From NCBI RefSeq assembly GCF_036636695.1, contig NZ_JAVWNW010000003.1: DNA of 64,000 bases, one strand, 5' to 3'. This document shows, one piece after another, positions 46,993 to 56,377 of the stretch (positions are counted from its first letter, which is position 1; every line of letters starts with the position of its first letter). Made by a program: the position numbers and the translations under genes. This DNA is from Anaerorhabdus sp036636695 (lineage in GTDB: Bacteria; Bacillota_I; Bacilli_A; Erysipelotrichales; Erysipelotrichaceae). A model generated the notes under the pieces. The model made no database searches and was not told where the DNA came from. It saw nothing but the letters and a program-made list of their open reading frames with translations.

Positions 46993-48422
46993 TGGAATAC
47001 GATGTAGTCATAGGAATTGAAATCCATTGTGAGTTAAAAACTAAGTCGAAAATGTTTTCAAGTTCACCAGTATCTTTTGGGCAAACTGCTAACAGCTGTG
47101 TAAATGAAATTGATTTAGGTCATCCTGGAACAATGCCTTGTGTTAATAAAGGTGCTGTTGAACAAGCAATCAAAGCATGTACAGCACTTCATTTAGAAAT
47201 AGATCCAGTATTAAAGTTTGATCGTAAAAATTATTACTACGCGGATTTACCAAAAGGGTTTCAAATTACACAACAATTTTATCCTATTGGGAAAAATGGG
47301 TATATTGAAATAGAAACATCAAAAGGGAAAAAGAAAGTACGTATCAATCGTATTCACATGGAAGAAGATACAGCAAAACAATTCCACTTAAATGATGGTA
47401 CACTTATTGACTTCAATCGAGCGGGCACACCATTGATTGAAATCGTATCTGAACCAGATATGACAAATGGAGAAGAGGCAGCTGCTTATGTTGAAGCACT
47501 TCGTCAAACTCTCTATTATTTGGGCGTATCTGACGTGAAGATGGAAGAAGGTTCAATGCGTTGTGATGTTAATATTTCGTTAATGCCTAAGGGCGCAACG
47601 GAATATGGTGTTAAGAATGAAATTAAAAACTTGAATTCAATCAGCAATGTACAAAAGGCGATTGATTTCGAAATATCACGTCAAAGTAAAATTCTAGATG
47701 AGGGTGGAATTATTGAACAAGCTACTCGTCGTTTTGATGAAGCAACTAAATCGACAATATTGATGCGTTTAAAAGAAGGAAATGTGGATTACAAATTCTT
47801 TCCAGAGCCAAATATTGTGCCTATTCGTTTAGAGAATGCATGGATTAAGCAAATTCAAGATAGTTTACCTGAACTTCCAGAAGCGAGAAAAAATCGGTAT
47901 GCGGTAGAATATGGATTGAGTGCATATGATATTAATGTTCTGATTGCTAATAAAGAATTATCAGAGTTTTACGAAGAAATTATGAAAACATGTAAGAATG
48001 CCAAACTTGCATGTAACTGGACAATAACAGAATTACAAGCATGGCTAAGCAAAAATAATATTACATTACAAGAATGCAAAGCTAAACCACAAGATATTGC
48101 GGAAATGGTGAATATGATTGAAAACGGTATCATTTCTGGCAAACAAGCAAAAGAAGTTTTTGAAGATGTCATGAAAGGTTCTTCACCAAGCAAAATTGTT
48201 GAAGAAAAAGGATTAAAGCAAGTAAGTGACACATCACTGATTGAGGCTTTAATAAAGGAAACTTTAGATGAACAACCACAATCAATAGAAGATTATCGTA
48301 ACGGAAAAGACCGTGCCGTTGGCTTCTTGGTGGGTCAAGTGATGAAGAAGTCAAAAGGACAAGCGAATCCAGCGATGACAAATCAAATGATTGTCGAAGA
48401 ATTGAATAAACGCATAAAATAG
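46992..48422 (+). CDS. gatB: Asp/Glu-tRNA amidotransferase subunit B
   Basis: This 476-residue subunit phosphorylates and transamidates mischarged Glu-tRNA-Gln and Asp-tRNA-Asn. Signatures are GIEIHCELKTKSKMFSSSP near the start, VNKGAVEQAIKA and YYADLPKGFQITQQF; the C-terminal ~150 residues form the YqeY-like tRNA-binding tail. It overlaps gatA by one base. Confidence 0.95.
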   Translation: MEYDVVIGIEIHCELKTKSKMFSSSPVSFGQTANSCVNEIDLGHPGTMPCVNKGAVEQAIKACTALHLEIDPVLKFDRKNYYYADLPKGFQITQQFYPIGKNGYIEIETSKGKKKVRINRIHMEEDTAKQFHLNDGTLIDFNRAGTPLIEIVSEPDMTNGEEAAAYVEALRQTLYYLGVSDVKMEEGSMRCDVNISLMPKGATEYGVKNEIKNLNSISNVQKAIDFEISRQSKILDEGGIIEQATRRFDEATKSTILMRLKEGNVDYKFFPEPNIVPIRLENAWIKQIQDSLPELPEARKNRYAVEYGLSAYDINVLIANKELSEFYEEIMKTCKNAKLACNWTITELQAWLSKNNITLQECKAKPQDIAEMVNMIENGIISGKQAKEVFEDVMKGSSPSKIVEEKGLKQVSDTSLIEALIKETLDEQPQSIEDYRNGKDRAVGFLVGQVMKKSKGQANPAMTNQMIVEELNKRIK

Positions 48423-48473
48423 TAGCAAAAGATTCAAATTTTTTGTACAATATCCATGTTAGGGAGTGAAGAA

Positions 48474-49166
48474 ATGACTCAGAAAAAGAAAACAGTTAAA
48501 AAAAGTAAACGTAAATTAGATCGTACAAGTAAGATTATTCTTATTGGTAGCGCGATTATTATCGTTCCATTCTTAATATTCGGATTTATTTTATTATCAG
48601 CAACATTTAACACTGGAAAACCAATTTTTGGAGATCGCTTTAAAGGGGATTTAGACCCAGCGATTACGAATGCTAATATGTCTGATATTTCTGCAAAAAT
48701 TAAATCTGAGAGTGGTGTTGAAAAAGTTGATGTAGAACTTGCTTCAGCAACATTACGTGTCTATGTGGATATTTCAGATTCCGCAAGTAAAGAAGATGCG
48801 TCAAACGTTGCGAATGCTGCCTATGATGCAGTAACTAATATATTGCCAGTAGGCACATATTTTACATTACGTGATAACATGAAAATGTATGATTTAGAAA
48901 TTCATGTTTATAACCTAAGCAAAGATCGTGATTCAGATAGTTTTGTCTATGTGATTAAGAATAAGTCATCTACGATGGCTGAACCTCGTATTCAAGTAGT
49001 CTCTGAACCACTAGATGCTGAACTTGCTCAACAATTAAGAGACGATGTAGAAAATCGCAAGAACCCTACACCGACTCCAGATGATAACGAAATGACAGTC
49101 GGCGGAGCAGAAGACGGTAATGAAGCACAACCGGATGCTGGCGCTGGAGATCAACCAAAAGAATAA
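48474..49166 (+). CDS. Single-pass membrane protein of unknown function
   Basis: This 230-residue protein has a Lys-rich N-terminus, one membrane helix (about residues 24-46) and an external domain (about 60-195); the C-terminal ~35 residues are Pro/Asp/Gly-rich and probably disordered. I do not recognise the family. ATG 48474 follows AGGGAG with 7 bases; an upstream ATG at 48456 lies before that site. Confidence 0.6.
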   Translation: MTQKKKTVKKSKRKLDRTSKIILIGSAIIIVPFLIFGFILLSATFNTGKPIFGDRFKGDLDPAITNANMSDISAKIKSESGVEKVDVELASATLRVYVDISDSASKEDASNVANAAYDAVTNILPVGTYFTLRDNMKMYDLEIHVYNLSKDRDSDSFVYVIKNKSSTMAEPRIQVVSEPLDAELAQQLRDDVENRKNPTPTPDDNEMTVGGAEDGNEAQPDAGAGDQPKE

Positions 49167-49186
49167 AGGAGCTATGCTCCTTTTCT
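49165..49186 (+). terminator. Intrinsic terminator
   Basis: AAAGGAGC pairs with GCTCCTTT around a 3-base loop and runs into TCTT, overlapping the preceding stop codon. Confidence 0.7.
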
Positions 49187-49206
49187 TATAGAAAGAGGTG
49201 AAAGAA

Positions 49207-49839
49207 ATGAAATTTAAACATTTTATTTGGGATTTTGATGGTACTTTATTAAATACATATCCAGCTATGGTAAAAGCTTTTTACAAAACATGCGTAGATA
49301 ATGATATACCTGCTGATGAAAATACAATTTTAGAATATATGAAAATATCTGTACAAACAGTCATTGATTTCTATAGTAAAAGATTCTCATTTCCACCATC
49401 TTTTCTAGATGAATTCCAAAAGAATCGTGAAATATTAGAAAAACAAGTTGTTGAACCATACGTGGATACACAAATCATATTGGAAGAAATTATCGATAGT
49501 GGAAATTTTAACTATGTTGTGACTCATCGTGGTACATCCACTTTAGAATTATTACGAAAATACGACTTAGAAAAATATTTTCGTGAAATTGTGATTAAAG
49601 AAAAAGGATTTGCACGTAAGCCAAATCCACAAAGTATTAACTACTTGAAAGAGAAATACGAAATGAATAATGATGAAACAGTTATGATTGGTGATCGTAT
49701 TCTTGATATTGAAGCAGGAAGAAATGCAATGGTTCATACGTGTTTCTATGATGAATTTAAAACAGAAAAAGAATTAGGTGCAGATATTACAATATCACGA
49801 TTAAGTGAAATTGCACTCTATTTAAAAAGGAATTATTAA
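49207..49839 (+). CDS. HAD-family hydrolase (phosphoglycolate-phosphatase-like)
   Basis: This 210-residue phosphatase has HAD motif I DFDGTLLNT (Asp nucleophile), motif II VVTHRG, motif III lysine in FARKPNP and motif IV IGDRILDIEAG. A helical cap (about 20-80) is present. The substrate is unknown. ATG 49207 lies 6 bases after GAGGTG; the GTG upstream is part of that site. Confidence 0.87.
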   Translation: MKFKHFIWDFDGTLLNTYPAMVKAFYKTCVDNDIPADENTILEYMKISVQTVIDFYSKRFSFPPSFLDEFQKNREILEKQVVEPYVDTQIILEEIIDSGNFNYVVTHRGTSTLELLRKYDLEKYFREIVIKEKGFARKPNPQSINYLKEKYEMNNDETVMIGDRILDIEAGRNAMVHTCFYDEFKTEKELGADITISRLSEIALYLKRNY

Positions 49840-51170
49840 TGAAAAAGAATGATCAGTTTAATGGTAAATGTGTGGGATATAACATCGAAGGTTTGGGAAT
49901 CGTCAAACATGATGGTTTCGTTTTCTTCGTCAAAAATATGTTGAAAGATGAAGAGGGAGAGATTGTAATCACTTCCTTAAAGAAAAATTATGGTTTTGGG
50001 CGCTGTCTGAAACTTACTAATGTAAGTAAACATCGTATTGAACCAAGTTGTTCAATTTACAAGCATTGTGGTGGATGTCAATTACAACATATGGATCGCT
50101 ATGAACAAAGAAATTTTAAATATCAAAAAGTAGTAGATTGTTTCAAGTCAATAGCACACATGGAACCAACGATACAAGATGTATTAGATATGGAATATCC
50201 TTTACGTTATCGCAATAAAGTACAAATACCTGTTCAATTTGAAAATCATGAAGTAAAGATGGGGTTTTATCGCAACCATACAAATGAAATAGTTGAGTTT
50301 GATGACTGTTTAGTACAAACAGAAACATCAAATAAAATTGTGCAAGCTATGAAACGGTATTTGAAAGAGTTAAATTGTGGAGATGCCTTCAAACATGTCT
50401 TAATCAAACATGCACATAGAACAGATGAAATTATGATTGTGTTCATAGTGAAGCAATATCCATTCAAGCAATGTGAAGAACTAAAGAATAAATTAATGAA
50501 TGAGTTTCCATCAATTAAAAGTGTTATTGTGAATATTAATAAAAGAAATGATAATGTCATACTTACAAATGAAGAAGTGGCATTAACTGAAAAAAAATTA
50601 ATACAAGAAAAGCTCCATGATTTCTATTTTAATATTTCAAGTAAGTCATTCTATCAAATTAATCCCAGTCAAACACAAGTACTGTATGATAAAGCAATTG
50701 AATATGCCCAGTTAACTAAAGAAGACACAGTTGTCGATTTATATTGTGGAACTGGAACAATTGGTTTATTTGCTTCACCTAAAGTGAACAAAGTGATAGG
50801 TATCGAGGTAGTCGAAGCTGCAATTGAAGATGCAAAGATAAATGCAAGTATTAATAATATACAGAATATTGAGTTTATTTGCGCAGATGCAAAAGAAGGA
50901 GCAAAAGAGATTCTAAGAAGAGGCGAAAAGATTGATGTGGTTATTGTTGATCCACCAAGAAAAGGTTGCGATGAAGATACACTTCAATCAATTGCAGCAA
51001 TGAATCCAAAGCGAATTGTCTATGTATCTTGTGATCCTTCAACACTTGCAAGAGATTGTGCACTTCTATCGAAACTAGCGTACAGTATTGAAGTAGTGCA
51101 ACCAGTAGATATGTTTCCACTAACACACCATGTAGAAAATGTAGTTCTATTAAATAAAACTATTAATTAA
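49839..51170 (+). CDS. rlmD: 23S rRNA (uracil-C5)-methyltransferase RlmD/RlmCD type
   Basis: This 443-residue methyltransferase has an N-terminal TRAM-like beta barrel (about 1-60), an iron-sulfur cysteine cluster (C in EPSCSIYKHCGGCQLQH), and a C-terminal SAM domain with LYCGTGTIGLF and the catalytic-cysteine motif YVSCDPSTLARD. The preceding DPPRKGCD contains the general-base region. It overlaps the HAD gene by one base. Confidence 0.88.
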   Translation: MKKNDQFNGKCVGYNIEGLGIVKHDGFVFFVKNMLKDEEGEIVITSLKKNYGFGRCLKLTNVSKHRIEPSCSIYKHCGGCQLQHMDRYEQRNFKYQKVVDCFKSIAHMEPTIQDVLDMEYPLRYRNKVQIPVQFENHEVKMGFYRNHTNEIVEFDDCLVQTETSNKIVQAMKRYLKELNCGDAFKHVLIKHAHRTDEIMIVFIVKQYPFKQCEELKNKLMNEFPSIKSVIVNINKRNDNVILTNEEVALTEKKLIQEKLHDFYFNISSKSFYQINPSQTQVLYDKAIEYAQLTKEDTVVDLYCGTGTIGLFASPKVNKVIGIEVVEAAIEDAKINASINNIQNIEFICADAKEGAKEILRRGEKIDVVIVDPPRKGCDEDTLQSIAAMNPKRIVYVSCDPSTLARDCALLSKLAYSIEVVQPVDMFPLTHHVENVVLLNKTIN

Positions 51171-51304
51171 TTTATAAAAACAGTTTTTTAAAAATTAGAA
51201 TGTGCCAAATATGAAAGTATTATGAATACGGATAGCTAAAATTCACGAGTTTATTTGAATGCGTGAAATTGTAAAGAATATTCAAATTTATTTCGGGCAA
51301 TAAA

Positions 51305-51337
51305 AAATGCAGTGATTATTCACTGCATTTCGCTTTA
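51305..51337 (+). terminator. Intrinsic terminator after rlmD
   Basis: AAATGCAGTG (51305-51314) pairs with CACTGCATTT (51321-51330) around six bases and is followed by CGCTTTATTT. It lies about 130 bases after the stop. The rest of 51171-51436 shows only AT-rich sequence and a weak TTGACT at 51363-51368. Confidence 0.65.
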
Positions 51338-51436
51338 TTTATGACTTTATATTACCACAAAATTGACTTTTTTTCAAGAGTTGTATGGGTATAGTAACGG
51401 TGATATAACTAATCTCACTAGATGAGGGGGACGAAG

Positions 51437-51862
51437 ATGAAGCTACAAAAAGTAGAACCAGTGGAATTTGAATTGGCAGAGGTTGAATCTTATTTATTAG
51501 TAAAAGGATTTGAACTGACAAAAGAAGATTTAATAGAACTAAAAAGTATTCAGGATCTTGCATGTACCCAAAATGAAATGATGGAAATGGACAAAATGAA
51601 GTTTTTAACTATTATCAAACCATTTTCACAATCACCGTATTTACTCTTTAATAATTATTTAGAAATATTGAAGAATGCAATTCATTTGTTTTATGGAGTC
51701 CGTTGTAAATTTGATTGGCATATCAGCGATGATGAATTGATAAATGTAATCTATGATTCTTATTTACATGCCTATGGAATTATTGACAAAGATCTAAAAA
51801 AGGAAGTCTATGCTCGATTAAAGAAAGAAGGCTATTCAAATCGTGATAATCAATCTAACTAA
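51437..51862 (+). CDS. Unknown small protein, DUF6323-like
   Basis: This 141-residue soluble protein has a central region SPYLLFNNYLEILKNAIHLFYG followed by ISDDELINVIYDSYLHAYG, which reminds me of DUF6323; I cannot verify this. There is no membrane segment. ATG 51437 follows GAGGGGG. The next gene starts inside its last codons, so the two act together, and DUF6323/DUF6179 are known as neighbours. Confidence 0.55.
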   Translation: MKLQKVEPVEFELAEVESYLLVKGFELTKEDLIELKSIQDLACTQNEMMEMDKMKFLTIIKPFSQSPYLLFNNYLEILKNAIHLFYGVRCKFDWHISDDELINVIYDSYLHAYGIIDKDLKKEVYARLKKEGYSNRDNQSN

Positions 51863-53192
51863 TGCACATAACCAAGGAGTTGATGAGACCCTTCGTCAAG
51901 CTTTAGCACAACGACAAATAGATACAAAGAGATATCAAACACTTTGTCTTGAAGTATATGATGTGATTAATGAACTTGTAAATCTATACAATCACAAAAA
52001 AAGCAGTTCAATAAGTTTAGAAAACTATAAACAGATGATTGATACACTTAACTATTACTTTAACCATGGGTTTATGAATCATAATGCCAATGAGTTGATT
52101 GAAAAAGGAATTCATCATTTCTTTGATTTAGGTTATTTGGAAGTGAATAAAGATATTAATGAAATTAAAGAATTATTGAATCAAAGTAAAAAAAGACGTA
52201 TTAAGACAAACAATGAAAGATACAATAGTATTATTGATGAACAAATTCCCAACTTTATCAAAACGTGTGATGAATATCGAGGGAGTTTTAATGCATGTTT
52301 TACAAAAGAAGATTTAGATTATCCATTAATTGATGGATTGCCCCTTGATCATGATATGTATTTATGTGATGGAACTGACCTAGTCTTGTATTACTTGCGA
52401 AGATTTAAAACAGAAAATGATTTTTGTATCTTGTTTGGTTCTAGAGTAAGCGATCTTATAAAACAATATGAGTTATGCAAAGATATTGAAATAACTTTGT
52501 TAAATATTAACTTATGTGAGTTATGTTTGATGCAATATATTGCGAATCGTTTGATTCAAAAGAAAGATTTGTTGTTGACGTACTATGAAAAAGAATTGGT
52601 TAAAACTTTTCATCACAATTATCAAGAAAAAATAAATATGGTTTATACAGAAATGAATATGTTATTTCCAAAAGAAATTTTCGATTATATAATTCTATTC
52701 AAAAAAGAAATAGAAAATCGATTTATAAGTTTTTTTGAGAAAAATATAGAGATATTAGTTTATGAAAAAGTCCTCGATGAAAAATATAATGTAGTACTTA
52801 CAGACACAAATAATTCACCCAACTTTAATAAATTATTAAAAGAAATACAATCATTGGATAAGACAACAGATAAGATTGCCTATCTTCATGATTTTGAAGT
52901 CAGTCTTTTTGATATTTTGGATTTATTTGATAATGAAATTTTCTATGATGTGGAGTATGTACAATACTTTATTACATGTACTGTTGAGCAGTTAGCATTG
53001 TTTATTAAAATTGCGATTCCTGATTTAGGAAGATTTAATATGGATGTTACAATGGATGAAATATTTTATTCTGATTTTGATGATACATGTATGTGGCAAA
53101 GATATCTTGCAGACTGTTTAAAAATGTTGAGTAATCAAAAGAGAAGTGAAATTGAATCTTTAGTGAGCAAGATACGATTAACGATTAATTAA
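51843..53192 (+). CDS. Unknown protein, DUF6179-like
   Basis: This 449-residue, mostly helical soluble protein has no motif I can assign. A GTG start at 51843 overlaps the previous gene by 20 bases with a GAAGG upstream; no in-frame ATG lies nearby. Its partnership with the DUF6323-like protein suggests DUF6179. It converges with the DUF2798 gene by an 8-base overlap. Confidence 0.55.
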   Translation: MIINLTNAHNQGVDETLRQALAQRQIDTKRYQTLCLEVYDVINELVNLYNHKKSSSISLENYKQMIDTLNYYFNHGFMNHNANELIEKGIHHFFDLGYLEVNKDINEIKELLNQSKKRRIKTNNERYNSIIDEQIPNFIKTCDEYRGSFNACFTKEDLDYPLIDGLPLDHDMYLCDGTDLVLYYLRRFKTENDFCILFGSRVSDLIKQYELCKDIEITLLNINLCELCLMQYIANRLIQKKDLLLTYYEKELVKTFHHNYQEKINMVYTEMNMLFPKEIFDYIILFKKEIENRFISFFEKNIEILVYEKVLDEKYNVVLTDTNNSPNFNKLLKEIQSLDKTTDKIAYLHDFEVSLFDILDLFDNEIFYDVEYVQYFITCTVEQLALFIKIAIPDLGRFNMDVTMDEIFYSDFDDTCMWQRYLADCLKMLSNQKRSEIESLVSKIRLTIN

Positions 53193-53640
53193 CAGTTCTT
53201 AGCACAATTTTTCTTACTATAGGGCCAGCAACAGCTAGTTGCCACACAAGAGCCATCATAATATTCGTAGCGAAAGTATGTAGCCAGATACTGAGAAGTT
53301 CAGATGATAAACCGCCTTTGAAAAGAATAGTAGCAACTAAACTCATCATAGGACACATCAAAAAAACTGTGCACACTTGGATAAGCAAAATCATTAACAA
53401 TGGAGAAGGGTGGTCTTTATAAAAGTAGGATGCTATTTTTCTTGCCAGTGGTCCTCCAATAAAAGTTTCTAATATAATTACAATGATAACTAGATTTACT
53501 AATTCAATTGGATTAATTAGAAAAGCTGAAAATGAGAATGAATTATTTATCACCATGTGATTGTAGGTCTCCATTCCATAAACCATGAAGATAGACATAA
53601 GTAGAGAAAACAGTAATTTTTCTTTTTGAGTTTGTGGCAT
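53185..53640 (-). CDS. DUF2798-like membrane protein
   Basis: This 151-residue protein has four hydrophobic helices in two similar halves, both carrying a GGPLARKI or AGPIVRKI segment after a helix, which fits the duplicated DUF2798 repeat. The function is unknown. GGGAGG precedes the ATG. The 3' end overlaps the convergent upstream gene by 8 bases. Its leader contains a terminator-like hairpin (see next entry). Confidence 0.72.
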   Translation of the reverse strand: MPQTQKEKLLFSLLMSIFMVYGMETYNHMVINNSFSFSAFLINPIELVNLVIIVIILETFIGGPLARKIASYFYKDHPSPLLMILLIQVCTVFLMCPMMSLVATILFKGGLSSELLSIWLHTFATNIMMALVWQLAVAGPIVRKIVLRTVN

Positions 53641-53656
53641 TTGATTTTCCTCCCAT

Positions 53657-53742
53657 AAAAAAATGCATAAATCCTAATCTGGACTTATGCATATGCAACA
53701 CGATTTCGATTAATTATAACGCTGTTTTCAAATTAAAGTCAA
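53657..53742 (-). promoter_or_regulatory. Promoter followed at once by a terminator hairpin (DUF2798 leader)
   Basis: On the minus strand TTGACT (53742-53737) and TATAAT (53718-53713) are 18 bases apart. Transcription should start near 53706. About 14 bases on, ATGCATAA pairs with TTATGCAT (plus 53685-53692 with 53663-53670), followed by seven T (53663-53657) and then directly by the ribosome binding site. This is an intrinsic terminator inside the leader, so expression probably needs read-through or antitermination. Confidence 0.6.
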
Positions 53743-53806
53743 AGCATAATTTTTCAAAAAGTTAATACTTCATGATAAAATAAATATAGATTAAGAGGGT
53801 AAATAA

Positions 53807-54346
53807 ATGAAAAAAATTAGACTGTATGGGTGTCCTAAAGAAATGGTAGAAACATATAAAATGCTTTCTTCTACAACTAAAGTAGAGGTATCTCCAATTA
53901 CCGATAATGATTTGGATAGAACAGTGAATGAAATATTTATGCATGACTGTCAGTTTGAAGAAAATGTGATATTGGAAGAAATGTTTATGATATTTCAGGG
54001 GTTTACACCAGATGAAATGTTAAATTATTTAAATATTTTAAAAGAACATAATGTACCCTATGGTGGAATTAAAATTATTGAAACAGATCATAATAAGAAT
54101 TGGAAGCTACGTGACTTATTCAGTGAAGTACTTTTAGAACATCAGTTATTTAAAAAAAGTGAAATTCTTAAACAGGTTCTTATTTCAACAAGTAATGTGA
54201 ATATTGATAAGTTAAATGAGGGTGATAAGACTAAATTCAAAGAATTATTAATGAAGGGATATATGATGCTTCAAAATCCTTCGCGTGACTTAGAAAATAT
54301 TGATTCATGCACTCGTGAAATTATGAACTATTTAAAGAAGATGTAG
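53807..54346 (+). CDS. DUF3783-family protein
   Basis: This 179-residue soluble protein has the segment FMIFQGFTPDEMLNYLNIL near residue 62 and HNKNWKLRDLFSEVLLEH near residue 95, typical of DUF3783. The function is unknown. GAGGGT precedes the start. It is a single-gene unit ended by a strong terminator. Confidence 0.72.
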   Translation: MKKIRLYGCPKEMVETYKMLSSTTKVEVSPITDNDLDRTVNEIFMHDCQFEENVILEEMFMIFQGFTPDEMLNYLNILKEHNVPYGGIKIIETDHNKNWKLRDLFSEVLLEHQLFKKSEILKQVLISTSNVNIDKLNEGDKTKFKELLMKGYMMLQNPSRDLENIDSCTREIMNYLKKM

Positions 54347-54351
54347 AAGCT

Positions 54352-54380
54352 AAAATAGTGATACTTTATCACTATTTTTT
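54352..54380 (+). terminator. Strong intrinsic terminator
   Basis: AAAATAGTGATA pairs with TATCACTATTTT (12 pairs, 3-base loop) and ends in T residues. Confidence 0.85.
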
Positions 54381-54395
54381 CATGGAACAATAGGA

Positions 54396-54401
54396 TATAA
54401 T
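54396..54401 (+). promoter_or_regulatory. -10 box of the ldh promoter
   Basis: TATAAT lies 27 bases before the ldh ATG. The matching -35 would fall in the terminator and is weak. Confidence 0.4.
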
Positions 54402-54427
54402 GAATTAGCTTTATAAGGGGGATTAAT

Positions 54428-55378
54428 ATGAATGAAACAAGAAAAATAGTACTCGTTGGTACGGGTTCAGTAGGAATGAGTATGGCGTATAGTTTTTTGA
54501 CAACAGGAGGCTTAGATGAACTTGTCTTAATTGATGTCAATAAAGAAAAAGCAATCGGTGAAGCAATGGATTTACAACATGGTTTACCATATGCTAGACA
54601 TAATCTAATTGTACGTGCTGGAGAATATGCAGATTGCAAGGGTGCAAAGGTTGTGGTAATTACTGCTGGAGTAACACAACGTCCAGACGAAACACGATTG
54701 GATTTAACTACACGAGATGCGATCATTATTAAAGATGTAACTGAAAACATCATGAAAAGTGGTTTTGATGGTATTCTTGTTGTTGCAAGTAATCCAGTTG
54801 ATGGAATGACATATGTTGCCCAAAAAGTGAGTGGACTTCCTAAACATCGTGTTATTGGTTCAGGAACAATTTTAGATACGGCACGACTTCGATTTATGAT
54901 GAGTGAATATTTAAACATATCTTCTGGTAATATTCATGCCTATATTATGGGAGAACATGGGGATACAAGTTTTGTACCATGGAATAATGCATATGTAGGA
55001 TGCAAACCATTATTAGAACTTCTTGATGAACAAGGAAGAGACTTAACAGATCTTCATAATATTTATACGCAAGTTCAACAAGCTGGCTATGAAATTGTTA
55101 AGCGTAAGCATTCGACATATTATGGAATAGGGTTATCGTTGAATCGCTTAGTTCAAGCAATTTTAAATGATGAGAATGTTATTCTTACAGTATCTGCATA
55201 TCAAAATGGAGAATATGGACAAGAAGGATTGTATGTAGGTGTACCTGCAGTTGTTAATCGTGAGGGTGTAAGAGAAATAGTTAAACTTGATTTAAGTGAT
55301 GTTGATAAAGCAAAATTTAATCATAGCTGTGAAACTCTAAAGAAAATTAATCATGATATTATTGATCCATTATTATAA
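54428..55378 (+). CDS. ldh: L-lactate dehydrogenase
   Basis: This 316-residue NAD-dependent enzyme reduces pyruvate to lactate and regenerates NAD in fermentation. It has the Rossmann motif VGTGSVGMSMAY (about residues 11-22), substrate-binding VIGSGTILDTARLR (about 140) and catalytic H177 in GEHGD. Length matches the family. Malate dehydrogenase is less likely. AAGGGGG precedes the start. Confidence 0.92.
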   Translation: MNETRKIVLVGTGSVGMSMAYSFLTTGGLDELVLIDVNKEKAIGEAMDLQHGLPYARHNLIVRAGEYADCKGAKVVVITAGVTQRPDETRLDLTTRDAIIIKDVTENIMKSGFDGILVVASNPVDGMTYVAQKVSGLPKHRVIGSGTILDTARLRFMMSEYLNISSGNIHAYIMGEHGDTSFVPWNNAYVGCKPLLELLDEQGRDLTDLHNIYTQVQQAGYEIVKRKHSTYYGIGLSLNRLVQAILNDENVILTVSAYQNGEYGQEGLYVGVPAVVNREGVREIVKLDLSDVDKAKFNHSCETLKKINHDIIDPLL

Positions 55379-55400
55379 AAGAAGCCATTAGGCTTCTTTT
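55377..55400. terminator. Bidirectional terminator shared by ldh and the convergent kinase
   Basis: AAAAGAAGCC pairs with GGCTTCTTTT around ATTA; it lies between the stops of the two convergent genes and overlaps the kinase end. Confidence 0.85.
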
Positions 55401-56284
55401 ATGTTTAGTGGTATGCGACCACCATGGTGTGTTGTTGCGATTGATCCATATTGAGTAGCAATCTCTAAACATTCTTGAATTGAAAGATTATCAATCATAC
55501 TTGCGATGAAGGCGCCAACGAAGGCATCGCCAGAACCTGTTGTATCAATAGCACTAACATCAACACTAGGGACTGTTAATGTATTTTCACTCAGATAAGT
55601 TATTGAACCTTCTTTCCCCATTGTTCTTATAATAATGCGTAATGTTGAGTCTAGAATGTTTGTGATATGTTGAAGTTGTAGACGATCAATTAAAACTTTG
55701 ATTTCGTTATCATTACCTTTTATGATTGAAGAAAGACTTACACACTCTTTTAATAGGCTAATTTCTATTTGTTCTACTAGTGATCCTAAATCGAAGAAAA
55801 TCTTTTTTCCTTGGTGAATCATTCTAATTAAAAAAGGTACTATTTTTTGACTTTCTAATCCATAAACTAAATAAATGCCTGATAAATAAATCCATTCAAC
55901 ATCTTCCATTAATTCTAAAGGAATATGTTCTTCATCAAAATTACCTTCAATTCCACGATATGTGAGAAATGTTCTTTCTTTGGTTTCATCAACAAGTATT
56001 GTACAAGAACCGGTTTGTCCATCTTCGCGATATAGACAAGTTGTATCAAAAGATTCCTCGGTAAATAATTGAAAAGCATCCAAATAATCTTTATCACCAA
56101 TTGCAGAATAAATTAGGGGTTCTTTATTTAACCGCTTGAGTAATGTGGCAACATTTAAACAAGAGCCACCTAATTGAGTTTGTTTGGAATGAATCATGAT
56201 ATCTTGTCCTACTTTAGGGAGATTTGTGCATTCAAGAGTTTCGTCAATGCATAAGCCACCTAAAAGCAATACTTTATTTTTCAT
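55388..56284 (-). CDS. PfkB-family carbohydrate kinase
   Basis: This 298-residue ribokinase-like kinase has LGGSCLNVATLL near residue 37 and AIDTTGSGDAFVGAF near residue 243, holding catalytic Asp and anion hole. The substrate is not clear from the sequence. It lies alone on the minus strand, with TATAAT (plus 56307-56312) upstream. Confidence 0.83.
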   Translation of the reverse strand: MKNKVLLLGGLCIDETLECTNLPKVGQDIMIHSKQTQLGGSCLNVATLLKRLNKEPLIYSAIGDKDYLDAFQLFTEESFDTTCLYREDGQTGSCTILVDETKERTFLTYRGIEGNFDEEHIPLELMEDVEWIYLSGIYLVYGLESQKIVPFLIRMIHQGKKIFFDLGSLVEQIEISLLKECVSLSSIIKGNDNEIKVLIDRLQLQHITNILDSTLRIIIRTMGKEGSITYLSENTLTVPSVDVSAIDTTGSGDAFVGAFIASMIDNLSIQECLEIATQYGSIATTHHGGRIPLNIKEA

Positions 56285-56343
56285 ATGAATCTCACTTTCT
56301 AGAAATATTATAGCGAAAAAACAACAATATTACTAAAAAAGTA

Positions 56344-56352
56344 TGATAAAAT
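56344..56352 (+). promoter_or_regulatory. Extended -10 for the pseudouridine operon
   Basis: TGATAAAAT is an extended -10 of moderate quality 25 bases upstream of the DUF1836 gene. Confidence 0.35.
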
Positions 56353-56377
56353 GAGTACAAATAGTTGAGGTATTTAC

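Noticed and set aside
54328..54918. 196-residue minus-strand frame across ldh
   Set aside because: It is antisense to a clearly conserved lactate dehydrogenase, has no ribosome binding site and its product looks like no protein family.
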